This document shows, piece by piece, positions 17,612 to 27,020 of a stretch of 64,000 bases of DNA. Origin of the DNA: Candidatus Firestoneibacteriota bacterium (GTDB lineage Bacteria > Oederibacteriota > D2-FULL-39-29); assembly GCA_903891415.1 (NCBI GenBank), contig CAITEH010000085.1, forward strand, positions 1 through 64,000, in the 5' to 3' direction. Positions within the stretch are counted from its first letter, which is position 1. Every line of letters starts with the position of its first letter. The position numbers and the translations under genes are program-made. The notes beneath the pieces are model-generated. The model worked only from the letters and a program-made list of their open reading frames with translations. It was not told the DNA's origin and ran no database searches.

Positions 17612-19066
17612 ATGAGAAAGTTTTTATGGTTGTTGCTTTTGGTGCCTTTCGTTTCCGGGGTACAGGGCGTTGAGCTCCCGGGGATAATTTCCAGCAATAT
17701 GGTCCTTCAGCGGGATGTTGACCTTCCTATCTGGGGGTTTGGAGATGACGGGGAAAAAGTAACCGTAACTTTTCTTGATAAGAAGGTTTCGACCGTGGTG
17801 AAAGACGGCGCCTGGATGGTTAAACTCCCCCCGGCCAAGGCGGGCGGGCCTTTTACTATGACGGTAGAAGGGAAAGACAAAATTGAAATGGATAATATTC
17901 TTGTGGGCGAGGTCTGGCTTTGCAGCGGGCAGTCAAATATGGAATGGCAGGTACAGGGTTCTACCGGCTGGGCGGAAGAAAAGAAGGACGCGACCAATCC
18001 CAATCTTAGGCTTTTTACTCCTCCAAAAGATCCCAAGAAAACGGCTTTATACAGTTCTTTAAAGACAGTGAAAGGCAGATGGAAAGAATGCAATCCGGTA
18101 GCGGCGGGAACTTTTTCCGGCGTGGCCTACTTCTTCGGAAAGTCGCTTCAAAAGACCCTTAATGTCCCGGTGGGCCTTATCAATTCCTCTGTCGGCGGGA
18201 CAGTTATTGAGTCCTGGATGAGCGCGGAAGCCCTGAGCTTAAGCAAAGAAAACGGCCTGAATGAACTTGCCGCGAAGAGCTACAGCGAGTACCTGGCAAA
18301 AGTTAAAGCCAACAACGAGAAGGTCGCGGCCTGGAGAAAAGAGAAAGAAGCCGGCGAAAAAAAGCCGGTCCCTACCGTGAATTCTCAAAATATACTTTAT
18401 AATATGATGATAGCTCCGCTCATTCCCTATCCTCTAAAGGGAGTGCTCTGGTATCAGGGTGAGTCCAACAGGGACGCGAATAAATACAGAGCTATGATGC
18501 CCGAACTCATCAGGAGCTGGAGACGGGAATGGAACAATGAGTTCCCGTTCTTTATGGTGCAATTACCCTATTGCTCGTCCAAGGGCTGGGACTATACTAA
18601 CATAAGGGAAGTCCAGTTCCAGACGGTTCAGAACACTCCAAAAACAGCGATAGCGGTCACAACGGACGTCGGGGATAAAGAGGCCGTGCACCCGCCGAAT
18701 AAAAAGCCGGTGGGAGAACGCCTTGCACTTTGCGCGAGAGCCCTGGCTTACGGAGAAAAGATAGAATATTCAGGGCCTTTCTATGATAAAATGAAAGTGG
18801 ACGGCGACAAGATAATCCTGAGCTTTACGCATGTGGGCAAGGGCCTGGAAGCAAAAGGCGATGTCCTTCGGGGTTTCAATATCGCAGGGGCTGACGGGGT
18901 ATTTCAAAAAGGTGACGCGGACATAGTGGGCGACACGGTCGTGGTAAAAAATTCAGCGATCAGCAAACCTGCCGCGGTCAGATACGGCTTTGAGGCCTCC
19001 ACGGACGTGAACTTATATAATAAAGACGGCCTGCCGGCAAGCCCGTTTCGGACGGACACAAAATAG
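17612..19066 (+). CDS. Sialate O-acetylesterase-like secreted esterase
   Basis: LCSGQSNMEW (SGNH block), WYQGESN, signal peptide; SD AGGAGGA before ATG 17612. Confidence 0.92.
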   Translation: MRKFLWLLLLVPFVSGVQGVELPGIISSNMVLQRDVDLPIWGFGDDGEKVTVTFLDKKVSTVVKDGAWMVKLPPAKAGGPFTMTVEGKDKIEMDNILVGEVWLCSGQSNMEWQVQGSTGWAEEKKDATNPNLRLFTPPKDPKKTALYSSLKTVKGRWKECNPVAAGTFSGVAYFFGKSLQKTLNVPVGLINSSVGGTVIESWMSAEALSLSKENGLNELAAKSYSEYLAKVKANNEKVAAWRKEKEAGEKKPVPTVNSQNILYNMMIAPLIPYPLKGVLWYQGESNRDANKYRAMMPELIRSWRREWNNEFPFFMVQLPYCSSKGWDYTNIREVQFQTVQNTPKTAIAVTTDVGDKEAVHPPNKKPVGERLALCARALAYGEKIEYSGPFYDKMKVDGDKIILSFTHVGKGLEAKGDVLRGFNIAGADGVFQKGDADIVGDTVVVKNSAISKPAAVRYGFEASTDVNLYNKDGLPASPFRTDTK

Positions 19067-19101
19067 GCCGGCCCTGTTCTTTAGGATTTTTTCGGTCTAT
19101 A

Positions 19102-21966
19102 ATGGGAAAGATTATTTGTAATTCAATATTAGCGGTTTTATTCCTCGCGGCTTTGCTCCCGGCCGCCGATTTTAAATTGTTTAAACGGGACCTGAAAAGG
19201 TCGGGAGCCGTAACGGAACAGGCCTATCCCGGGCTTACGCAAAAACTCGAAAAAAAACTTAACGGCGCGTCCAGGACTTCGCCCATTATTTATAAGGGAC
19301 TGGTTTTTCTGGGAGATTCTTCCGGCAAGGTCTGGGCCTTTGACGCCTCGGGGGATAATTCCTCCCCGGTCTGGCAGTATTCCACTTCCGGAAAAGTAAT
19401 AGCTTCCCTGGCTGCTGACAGTGAGGCCGTTTATGCCATAAGCCAGGACGGCTACCTCTACGCTTTTAATTATTCCTCAGGAGCCCTTCTCTTTACCCAT
19501 TATATAGGCAGTAAGGATTCTTCTTCCCCCTTAGTCAGCTCCGGCTTTCTCTACGGCGCGACGGGCTATCCAAATACTTTCGTCTACTGTTTTAATCTTA
19601 CCACCAGGTCCATGGCCTGGACCAAAGATGTTGGCCAGTATATTTATTCTTCACCGGCACTCTGGGACGGGATCGTCTATATAGGAGCCAATAACGGCTG
19701 TCTCTACGCCCTGAACGCGAATACGGGCGAGACAAAATGGTTCTTTCAGACCAAAGGGGATGTTTATCTTTCCAGCCCGTGCGTGTCCGCGGACGGTAAC
19801 TGGGTATATTTCACGCCGGGAAATGATGACAGAAAAATTTACGCGCTTGACGCCAAGACCGGGGAGAAGAAGAGCGGGTGGGCTGCTTTGGACTTCGGGA
19901 CCACACCTACAGTGGTTTCTTCCATCACGGAAGAAGACGGGATCCTGTATTTTATCAGCGGCGCCGCGCCTTCAACGCTTTATGCCGTCTACACCGCGGA
20001 CGGCACTCAAAAATGGGCGAGGCCGCTGGACAATCCTTCTTCTTCGGGGATGCTTTCTTCCCCTGTGGCGGTAAACGGAGTCATCTATGCAGGTTCGGCT
20101 GCCAATAAACTTTATGCGGTTAAGGCCGCTGACGGTACCATCATTAACACCTATACTACGCTGGAACCGGTGCTCTCTTCCCCCGCGGCCGCGAACGGCA
20201 AGCTCTATGCCTGCGCGGGAGAGAACGGGGACGGTTATTTATATGTTTATCAGGCAGCAAAAGTTTCGGCGCTTACCTATCCCGAGGACGGCGCGAAGGT
20301 GAACGGAATGCTGGCGGTGAAAGCCGTGCTGGTGAACAGCGCTTTTATTTCGTATAAACTTGAATACACCTCGACGGCAGTTATTTCCTGGAGCACGATA
20401 AATGAAGCTTCCGTCATCCCGGAGGACGGCGTGGCGGGCAATTTTAACGTGACCGGGCTTGCAAGAGGGGACTATACCTTGCGGCTTACCGTTAATGACG
20501 GGACTTCGTTAAACAGCAAGGCAACTATTAATATTTTCGTGAACAATTATCCGGTGACGGTTACGGGGGTAACTCCGGCAGGAAGGTTCAACAATACCGC
20601 GGCCAGGACCCTTACTGTGACCGGCTCCGGCTTTACCGGAGGAATTGACGGGGGCCCTTCCACCGTGACCCTGGTGGCCATGAACGGGACCGCGTTGACC
20701 CTGCCCGGGGCGGGAATAACAGGGACGACTATTCCCGGTTTGATAATGCCTGCGGGGATAGGGACAGGAGTGTACGACATAACCGTGCAGGCCGTCGGGG
20801 GCAGCGGGACCGGGGCCAATATGGTAACGGTGGATACAAATGTCCCCGTGCCGGTTGGTTCGGCCTATCCCGTAAAACTGGGAGGGGAAACAGAAACCCT
20901 TATCGCTCCCGCGGCGTATAACAGGAGCACGGAAAATTCATTATTTATCGGCGGCACTACCGGAAAACTTTATTCGCTGAACGCGGACGGCACTACCAGG
21001 TGGCCGGCGCCTTTTGATACCGGGTCACCGCTAAGCTCCGCGCCCCAGGTGCTTACGGAAAGCGGCAATATCTATATTTACACAGTGAATGACGCGGGAA
21101 CTATCTTTAAGATACTGGACCAGGGGAGTTCCGGCACCACGGTCTGGACCCTGGCTTTGGGCACGGGGGTCAAAGCGGAGCCGATAATAGACAGGGTGAA
21201 TAAGGCCCTTTATGTGGGCGCGGGGCAGAAATTTTACAAGATAGACACGACCTCTGCTACCGTCATCTGGGATAGTTCGGCAGGCCTTTCCGGGGACCTT
21301 ACGGGTTCCGCGGCGGTTGATAATTTTACGCCCGGGATAAATTCCTGCTGGATAGGTTCGGAAGGCGGCGCGTTATATAATATAAATACCGGGGACGGGA
21401 CGGTGCATGCCTTCTTCGCGACGGCCGGAGCGATAAAGTCCTCGCCGTTCATTGACGCGGGTTATTTCTTCGGGCCGACCAACAATCTTTTTATACCCTC
21501 CGGAGACGGGAAGATCTATTGCAGGGCCTCCGGGAATCTTTCAACGACCCCGTGGACCAACAGGAGCGGGCAGGATGACGGCAGTTATAACACGGGCAGT
21601 CCCATTAATACGGTACCGTTCGTGGACACGGTACTGCAGGATGTCTATTTTGGCGCCAATGACGGGAAACTGTATAAACTTGACGCCGTGACCGGGCTTC
21701 TTAAGGCGGGCTGGCAGGTATTTCAGGCAGGCGGGCCCGTATATTCCTCGCCTATCGCCTACAACGGTACTGTTTATTTTGGTAGTGATGACGGAAAATG
21801 CTACGCCCTGGACGCAAACAACGGTTCTTTGAAGCCCAACTGGCCGGTAATAACGGGCGCGGAAGTAAAGGCGATGCCGGTACTGGGCGGCTGGAACGGC
21901 AGTAATTATACGAGTATTACCTTTACCTCCAAAGACGGAAAAGTCTATACACTGCAGCTGCCCTAG
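19102..21966 (+). CDS. Secreted PQQ-like beta-propeller protein with internal IPT/TIG-like domain
   Basis: Repeated GxVYxGSxDGKxYALDA blades; central VTVTGVTPAGRFNNTAARTLTVTGSGF. Confidence 0.85.
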   Translation: MGKIICNSILAVLFLAALLPAADFKLFKRDLKRSGAVTEQAYPGLTQKLEKKLNGASRTSPIIYKGLVFLGDSSGKVWAFDASGDNSSPVWQYSTSGKVIASLAADSEAVYAISQDGYLYAFNYSSGALLFTHYIGSKDSSSPLVSSGFLYGATGYPNTFVYCFNLTTRSMAWTKDVGQYIYSSPALWDGIVYIGANNGCLYALNANTGETKWFFQTKGDVYLSSPCVSADGNWVYFTPGNDDRKIYALDAKTGEKKSGWAALDFGTTPTVVSSITEEDGILYFISGAAPSTLYAVYTADGTQKWARPLDNPSSSGMLSSPVAVNGVIYAGSAANKLYAVKAADGTIINTYTTLEPVLSSPAAANGKLYACAGENGDGYLYVYQAAKVSALTYPEDGAKVNGMLAVKAVLVNSAFISYKLEYTSTAVISWSTINEASVIPEDGVAGNFNVTGLARGDYTLRLTVNDGTSLNSKATINIFVNNYPVTVTGVTPAGRFNNTAARTLTVTGSGFTGGIDGGPSTVTLVAMNGTALTLPGAGITGTTIPGLIMPAGIGTGVYDITVQAVGGSGTGANMVTVDTNVPVPVGSAYPVKLGGETETLIAPAAYNRSTENSLFIGGTTGKLYSLNADGTTRWPAPFDTGSPLSSAPQVLTESGNIYIYTVNDAGTIFKILDQGSSGTTVWTLALGTGVKAEPIIDRVNKALYVGAGQKFYKIDTTSATVIWDSSAGLSGDLTGSAAVDNFTPGINSCWIGSEGGALYNINTGDGTVHAFFATAGAIKSSPFIDAGYFFGPTNNLFIPSGDGKIYCRASGNLSTTPWTNRSGQDDGSYNTGSPINTVPFVDTVLQDVYFGANDGKLYKLDAVTGLLKAGWQVFQAGGPVYSSPIAYNGTVYFGSDDGKCYALDANNGSLKPNWPVITGAEVKAMPVLGGWNGSNYTSITFTSKDGKVYTLQLP

Positions 21967-22057
21967 CGGTAAAAAAAGCCGGGCGTTAAGCGCTTAACGG
22001 GCAGGAAATAGTAAAAAAAATATGCTATAATCATGAAAGAACGCCAAGGAGTTTAAG

Positions 22058-23527
22058 ATGAAAATAATAATTCAGGTGGTAATATTAGCAGGTTTGCTTT
22101 CAAGTGCCGCCTTTTCAGGGGTGACCGGTAAGGCCGTGCAAAGATATCCCGACGGGCGGTTCAAAGAAATAACCTATTACAACGACAATAAAGAAACCGC
22201 GAAAGAATATTTTGAGGAAAAAGGCGGCAAAGTAATAACGGGAAAACTGCCTGACGGTACGGCCAGGATATATTTTGAGAACGGGGCCCTGGAAGCTGAA
22301 GAGAATTACAGGAATAACAAATTGAACGGCTCCTTCAAACTTTATTATGATAACGGAAAACTTAAAGAAGAAACTTCCTACACGGAGGATAAAAAAGAAG
22401 GGCAGACGCTGAGCTATGATGAGAACGGCCGGCTTTTGGAGGAAGGCAATTACAAAGAAGGCAAAAAAGACGGCCTGCATAAATTTTATGAACCTAACGG
22501 AAGATTAAGCGCGGAGCGGAATTATAAAGAGGATGAGCTGAACGGTTCCTCCAAACTTTACTATGATAATGGAGAGCTCAGTGAAGAAGCCGGTTATAAG
22601 GACGGTAAAAAAGAAGGCCAGGCCTTAATTTATGATGACAAAGGGCAGATAAAACAGGAAGAGATCTATAAAGACGGCAAGTGCATTTATCTGGTAAAGG
22701 GAACCTACGAGAACGGGAAGCTTAAAGAGGAATGGAGCTACAAAGAAACCACGAAAGAAGGGCTCAAGGTAATATATTATCCCAGCGGGCAGGTAAGACA
22801 AGAAGGGAACTACAGGGATGGCAAATTAAACGGCGCGGTGAAAGGGTATTTTGAGAACGGCAAGCTCCGGGAAGAATGGAATTATAAGGACGATAAAAAA
22901 GACGGGCTTGATATAATGTACTATCCTGCCGGGCAGATAAAACAGGAAGGCAATTATAAGGACGGCAAGCTTAACGGCATGTGCATAGGATATTATGAGA
23001 ACGGGAAAATGCAATTCTTAGACACCTACAAGGACGGGGTCAAACTAAATACCAAAAAGTATGACACGCAGGGCAACTGGATCCTGAACCAGAATTATCC
23101 GGATATTACCGATAACGGGGATTACGGCGCGTCTGATAAATTGGCGGAATACCTGCTGGAAACCGGAAAAATAAATATTCTTGACCGGGTTAAAATGAAC
23201 GAACTGCTCAAAGAGCATAAATTCCAGCTGCTTGGCTGCACGCAGGCAGAATGCGCCGCGGAGATCGGCAGGATCCTTAACGTGAAGCTGGTTATTAGCG
23301 GCAGTATTTCTATCATAGCCCGGGAATTTTTGATAGTTATCCGGACCGTTAATACCGACGGCGCAAAAACAGAAGCCATAGAAATTGAGAAATGTGAAGA
23401 GGAGAAAGATCTCTGGGACACAATAAAGAAAATGGCCCAAAAAATATCAACGTCCCTAATAGAAAAACATCCTTCCGAAAAATTGATACCTGTCGCTGTT
23501 TTGGACATGGAAATGATAAAAGAGTGA
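22058..23527 (+). CDS. MORN/YwqK-type repeat protein with CsgG-like C-terminal domain
   Basis: Multiple YYENGKLKEExxYKxGKxxG repeats; C-terminal LLGCTQAECAAEIGRILNVKLVISGSI and terminal IPVAVLDMEMIKE. Confidence 0.85.
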   Translation: MKIIIQVVILAGLLSSAAFSGVTGKAVQRYPDGRFKEITYYNDNKETAKEYFEEKGGKVITGKLPDGTARIYFENGALEAEENYRNNKLNGSFKLYYDNGKLKEETSYTEDKKEGQTLSYDENGRLLEEGNYKEGKKDGLHKFYEPNGRLSAERNYKEDELNGSSKLYYDNGELSEEAGYKDGKKEGQALIYDDKGQIKQEEIYKDGKCIYLVKGTYENGKLKEEWSYKETTKEGLKVIYYPSGQVRQEGNYRDGKLNGAVKGYFENGKLREEWNYKDDKKDGLDIMYYPAGQIKQEGNYKDGKLNGMCIGYYENGKMQFLDTYKDGVKLNTKKYDTQGNWILNQNYPDITDNGDYGASDKLAEYLLETGKINILDRVKMNELLKEHKFQLLGCTQAECAAEIGRILNVKLVISGSISIIAREFLIVIRTVNTDGAKTEAIEIEKCEEEKDLWDTIKKMAQKISTSLIEKHPSEKLIPVAVLDMEMIKE

Positions 23528-23544
23528 CCGGAGTATTTTAACGT

Positions 23545-24327
23545 TTAATTAACAAGAATGAACCTGCCGAAAGAGACCAGAAAATCCCTGAAAACGGGCT
23601 CTTCATTTATATTCGTATTGCCGACATTTTTTATCCTTTTTTCTATTATGGTGCCGTCGCTGGTATCGAGAGTGGAGGTCATTTCAACCATGGAAGGCAG
23701 GCCGCTCATCGTCACGCTTATCGTGCCGACCGAAAAACGCAGATAAACGCTGGCTTCAATAATATGTTCCGCACTGCCGAAGGAAGGGATAGCCAGCAGG
23801 CTGAATTCTTTAAAAACAGAGCCGCTTTCTTGCGGGAAGATCTTGAAATTTTCCTGATCAAAAACCATTGTTTTCGGGTCATACGGGAGCGAAGCAGTCG
23901 AGTCCTTGCCGTCTTTTTTCAAGCTGCTGAGAGGATGCCAGGCCAAAAGCACGTAAACACAGGCGAACTTGCAGTCCTCATATTTGTCTTCAATATAGCT
24001 AACCAGCTCTTTTTTTCTGCCCGGAAGATATGCCAGTGCGTGCAGGCCTTTTGCCGCGTTCTTGAAATTGAACCTGTCGGTAACGGATACAAACCCGGCT
24101 TCGTTCTCCACCTCCAGCGGGCTTTCAGAAAAGATGACATTGCCTATACCGATATCTTTGATAAAGTATTTTCTCAAAAGGACCGGGACGCTTTTTTCAC
24201 TTTTGTCAAGCTTGCGGTAGTTTGAATTTAAGACGGAAAAGGTGAATCCGGGAAGTTCCTCAGGAAAGAGCTCCGGAACCGCCAAAAGAAGGAGGATCAG
24301 AGCGTAGAACAGCGCTATTTTCTTCAT
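23545..24327 (-). CDS. Secreted hypothetical protein
   Basis: Signal peptide MKKIALFYALILLLLAVPELFP; own promoter at 24334-24362. Confidence 0.65.
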   Translation of the reverse strand: MKKIALFYALILLLLAVPELFPEELPGFTFSVLNSNYRKLDKSEKSVPVLLRKYFIKDIGIGNVIFSESPLEVENEAGFVSVTDRFNFKNAAKGLHALAYLPGRKKELVSYIEDKYEDCKFACVYVLLAWHPLSSLKKDGKDSTASLPYDPKTMVFDQENFKIFPQESGSVFKEFSLLAIPSFGSAEHIIEASVYLRFSVGTISVTMSGLPSMVEMTSTLDTSDGTIIEKRIKNVGNTNINEEPVFRDFLVSFGRFILVN

Positions 24328-24333
24328 AGTTTA

Positions 24334-24362
24334 ATTCTATTGTAAATAAAAAAAATTGTCAA
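24334..24362 (-). promoter_or_regulatory. Promoter TTGACA-N17-TAGAAT, 6 nt from the ATG (leaderless)
   Basis: Reverse-complement TTGACA 24357-24362, TAGAAT 24334-24339, ATG at 24327. Confidence 0.8.
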
Positions 24363-24383
24363 CGGGTTAATTCCCGGGATTTT

Positions 24384-24438
24384 TTAGTTGCCAGATCCGG
24401 CGGGCGCTTTAAAACCGCTCAATAAATTGAGCAACTAC
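24384..24438. mobile_element. TAGTTGC...GCAACTAC short TIR element
   Basis: TIRs plus CTCAATAAATTGAG; right half aligns to the reverse complement of 27021-27091. Confidence 0.7.
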
Positions 24439-24480
24439 AAGAAAACCATGTAATTTTTCACGCTAAGGTGTAACTTTAAC

Positions 24481-24509
24481 TTTACAAAAAACCTTGTATT
24501 TGCTATAAT
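24481..24509 (+). promoter_or_regulatory. tRNA-Val promoter TTTACA-N17-TATAAT with extended -10 (TGC)
   Basis: TTTACAAAAAACCTTGTATTTGCTATAAT. Confidence 0.8.
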
Positions 24510-24598
24510 TCCATAAAAGGGCGCTTACCCTAAACCACTTACTAGCGTTCGGGTATAGGGAACAGCTCTTTTGGAAAGAAAAGTTTATTATTGGATGT

Positions 24599-24675
24599 GG
24601 GCGCTTAGCTCAGTTGGTTAGAGTATCAGCTCGACAAGCTGAGGGTCACTGGTTCAAGCCCAGTAGCGCCCACCA
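24599..24675 (+). tRNA. tRNA-Val (anticodon GAC), CCA encoded
   Basis: GGGCGCT...AGCGCCC ACCA; anticodon arm TCAGC-TCGACAA-GCTGA. Confidence 0.9.
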
Positions 24676-24800
24676 TATACCACTCCCCGAGTAGTTCTTC
24701 TGGTCAGGTATATGGCAAGCCATAAACTACTCCGTGTGAAGTGAAATAGTTTGGGGCGGGTACCTGGCATGACCTAAATATAAAGGGCGTAAGCCATGCC
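24673..24800 (+). ncRNA. Candidate structured RNA downstream of tRNA-Val (tentative)
   Basis: CCATATACC/GGTATATGG and GAGTAGTT/AACTACTC pair in interleaved (pseudoknot) order; also GGCATG/CATGCC. Confidence 0.35.
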
Positions 24801-24843
24801 GGAGAAGAAGCGGAAAATTCTCTGATGAGGAAAAGCACAAAAG

Positions 24844-25389
24844 ATGAAATGTTCAAATCATAAAAAAAAAGAAGCCGTTACGGCCTGTTCTCTTTGCGGG
24901 ACGGCTTTATGCGCGAAGTGTAATTTAACGCTTGCCGGGAAGAACTACTGTCAAAAATGCGCGGACGAACTGGTAAGAGACGGCGCTATTGTGACGGTCC
25001 GGAAGCTTTATGAGATACTGGAAGAAAAAAGAAAGCATTACCGGGTACATCTCCTCCTGAATCTTAAAATAGCGTCTGTTGAGAATAAAGAAATGCTCTT
25101 GAAAGGGATCCTCCACAACATAAGTTCAGGAGGCATGGCGGCGCTCAGTGATAAACCTGTCTCTATTAATGAAATAGTTCGTCTTTCCTTTGTTCTGCCG
25201 ACCAGAGAGCACCTGGAAAATCTGCAGGGCGGGGTAATAAGATCAGAAAAGATAGGCGAGAAATATAACCTCGGATTTATTTTTATGAACCTGGGGGAAA
25301 AACAAAAAATTATTGATGACTTCCTGATGGATTTCAGAAAGAAAAAATACGCGCAGGACAGCGCGAACATGTCAAACTACCTGTTCTAA
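24844..25389 (+). CDS. B-box-like zinc finger plus PilZ domain protein
   Basis: CxxHx9CSLCGxxLCxKCNLTLAGKxYCQKC; RKHYRVHLLLNLKI...NISSGGMAAL (PilZ RxxxR...SxxG). Confidence 0.8.
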   Translation: MKCSNHKKKEAVTACSLCGTALCAKCNLTLAGKNYCQKCADELVRDGAIVTVRKLYEILEEKRKHYRVHLLLNLKIASVENKEMLLKGILHNISSGGMAALSDKPVSINEIVRLSFVLPTREHLENLQGGVIRSEKIGEKYNLGFIFMNLGEKQKIIDDFLMDFRKKKYAQDSANMSNYLF

Positions 25390-25415
25390 CAGCTTGCTTC
25401 CCCGTATGAACTGAA

Positions 25416-25444
25416 TTGACAGTTATTGGCCGCTGTGCTATACT
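25416..25444 (+). promoter_or_regulatory. Promoter TTGACA-N17-TATACT
   Basis: TTGACA 25416-25421, TATACT 25439-25444, TGC before the -10. Confidence 0.7.
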
Positions 25445-25501
25445 TTTGTTCAGAGAGATATTTTTGGTTCTTTGGTCCGGCTTCACGGGAAAAGGATTTA
25501 A

Positions 25502-26965
25502 ATGAGAAAATTTACCGCGGTTCTCATATTATTTATTGTATCAGCAAGTTTCTGCGCCGGCGGCGAAGGGACTACTGCCGTAAATTTCCTCAGGATCGGG
25601 ACCGGAGCCAAGGCCTCGGGCATGGGTGAAGCGCAGGTGGCAGTTTCTGACAGTGTTGATTCTGTCTACTGGAACCCGGCGGGCCTGGCTTTAGTAACAA
25701 ACACAGAGATCAGTTTAATGCATCTGGTCTACTGGCAGGGAATAAGTTCTGAGTATGCCGCCGTTGCCTTTCCTCTCGAAAAAATCGGAGTTATCGGCAT
25801 CGGTTTTAATTACCTCAGCAGCGGTAATATTAATAAGACTATTGAGAATCTTACCGGAACTGATTACGATCTCTCCGGTTCCTTCAGTTACACCGCCTTT
25901 GCCGGAACTGTGTCCTTTGGCAGTAAGTTTATGCTTGAAAAAATGCCGTTGAATCTGGGGGCCAGCGTTAAACTGGTCGGGGATAAAATTGAGGACGACC
26001 TTGCTATGGGCGCGGTGCTGGACGCCGGCGCTATATTGCAGTTCACCAAGAATGCCTATCTGGGCCTGATGCTTAATAATATAGGCATTACCTACTCCAA
26101 AAGCCTTCCTATGCCTATGGAACTTAAAGTGGGTACCGGCCTTGCTTTGAATGTGCTTGAAAACAACCATTTTATACTGGCGGCTGTTGATGCTGTTTTG
26201 CCTCTTGACTCTTCCCTTAAATTTAACACCGGAATAGAATACAATTTTCAAAAGACCTTCTTCCTGAGATTCGGGTATAAAATAAATTATCCTCTTGAAA
26301 ATATCACCGCGGGCGCCGGTTTCAGGCTCATGATAGACAAAACCCAGTATGAGCTTAATTATTCTTTCACGCCCGGGCTTGATGACGTGGGTACTTCACA
26401 CAGGATAAGCCTGCTCATTCGCATGGATCAAAAGATCGCCAGGGATACCGGTGAGACGGAGGGCGTAAGCGCGCCTGTTAAACAGATCCAGGTGACCAAA
26501 TATGACGCGGTAAAGGAACCGGTCCCTGAAATACTTCTGCCTGTTAAAGGGTCCAATGATACCGCAAATTATAACGTGACTGTTTCCGATACCGTACGCG
26601 AGGCGTTTAAGGCCTCAGGCAAATTTGAGATCCTCGAGGGCAAGAAAATAGATGAATTATTGAAGGTCAAGCACCTGCAGCTCTTTGGCTGTACGACCAA
26701 GGAATGCGCTATTGAGGCAGGGAAGGCCCTGAATGCCGATTATGTCCTCATAGGAACGGTGAAGAATCCGGACAAAAAATTTGAGATCGCTCTTAAACTT
26801 ATTGATGTTGAAACCGGCAGAGCAATTCTTGCCGAAAGGAAGTTTGAAACAGAGACCATGTCAGAAGGCCTGCAAAAAGTGGCGGCCCAGATCGGCGCTA
26901 TGAACAGGTTCCAGGAAAAGAGACGCACTATTGCAATTCTCGACCTCCAGGATATTTCCAAGTAA
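25502..26965 (+). CDS. PorV/PorQ-like outer-membrane barrel with CsgG-like C-terminal domain
   Basis: GTGAKASGMGEAQVAVSDSVDSVYWNPAGLA; C-terminal LFGCTTKECAIEAGKALNADYVLIGTV and terminal RRTIAILDLQDISK. Confidence 0.88.
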   Translation: MRKFTAVLILFIVSASFCAGGEGTTAVNFLRIGTGAKASGMGEAQVAVSDSVDSVYWNPAGLALVTNTEISLMHLVYWQGISSEYAAVAFPLEKIGVIGIGFNYLSSGNINKTIENLTGTDYDLSGSFSYTAFAGTVSFGSKFMLEKMPLNLGASVKLVGDKIEDDLAMGAVLDAGAILQFTKNAYLGLMLNNIGITYSKSLPMPMELKVGTGLALNVLENNHFILAAVDAVLPLDSSLKFNTGIEYNFQKTFFLRFGYKINYPLENITAGAGFRLMIDKTQYELNYSFTPGLDDVGTSHRISLLIRMDQKIARDTGETEGVSAPVKQIQVTKYDAVKEPVPEILLPVKGSNDTANYNVTVSDTVREAFKASGKFEILEGKKIDELLKVKHLQLFGCTTKECAIEAGKALNADYVLIGTVKNPDKKFEIALKLIDVETGRAILAERKFETETMSEGLQKVAAQIGAMNRFQEKRRTIAILDLQDISK

Positions 26966-27020
26966 CCACACCGGTTTTTATCCCGTATTCCAAAAAATCA
27001 AAAAGACGTCCGATATTTTT

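Noticed and set aside
19098-19103. TATAAT at the start codon of the PQQ protein as a promoter
   Set aside because: It would initiate downstream of the ATG, and the -35 position (TGTTCT) is poor; coincidental.
24810-24840. CTGATGA...GAAAA resembling a hammerhead ribozyme core
   Set aside because: No stem II between CUGAUGA and GAA(A) and no flanking stems I and III in the right register.
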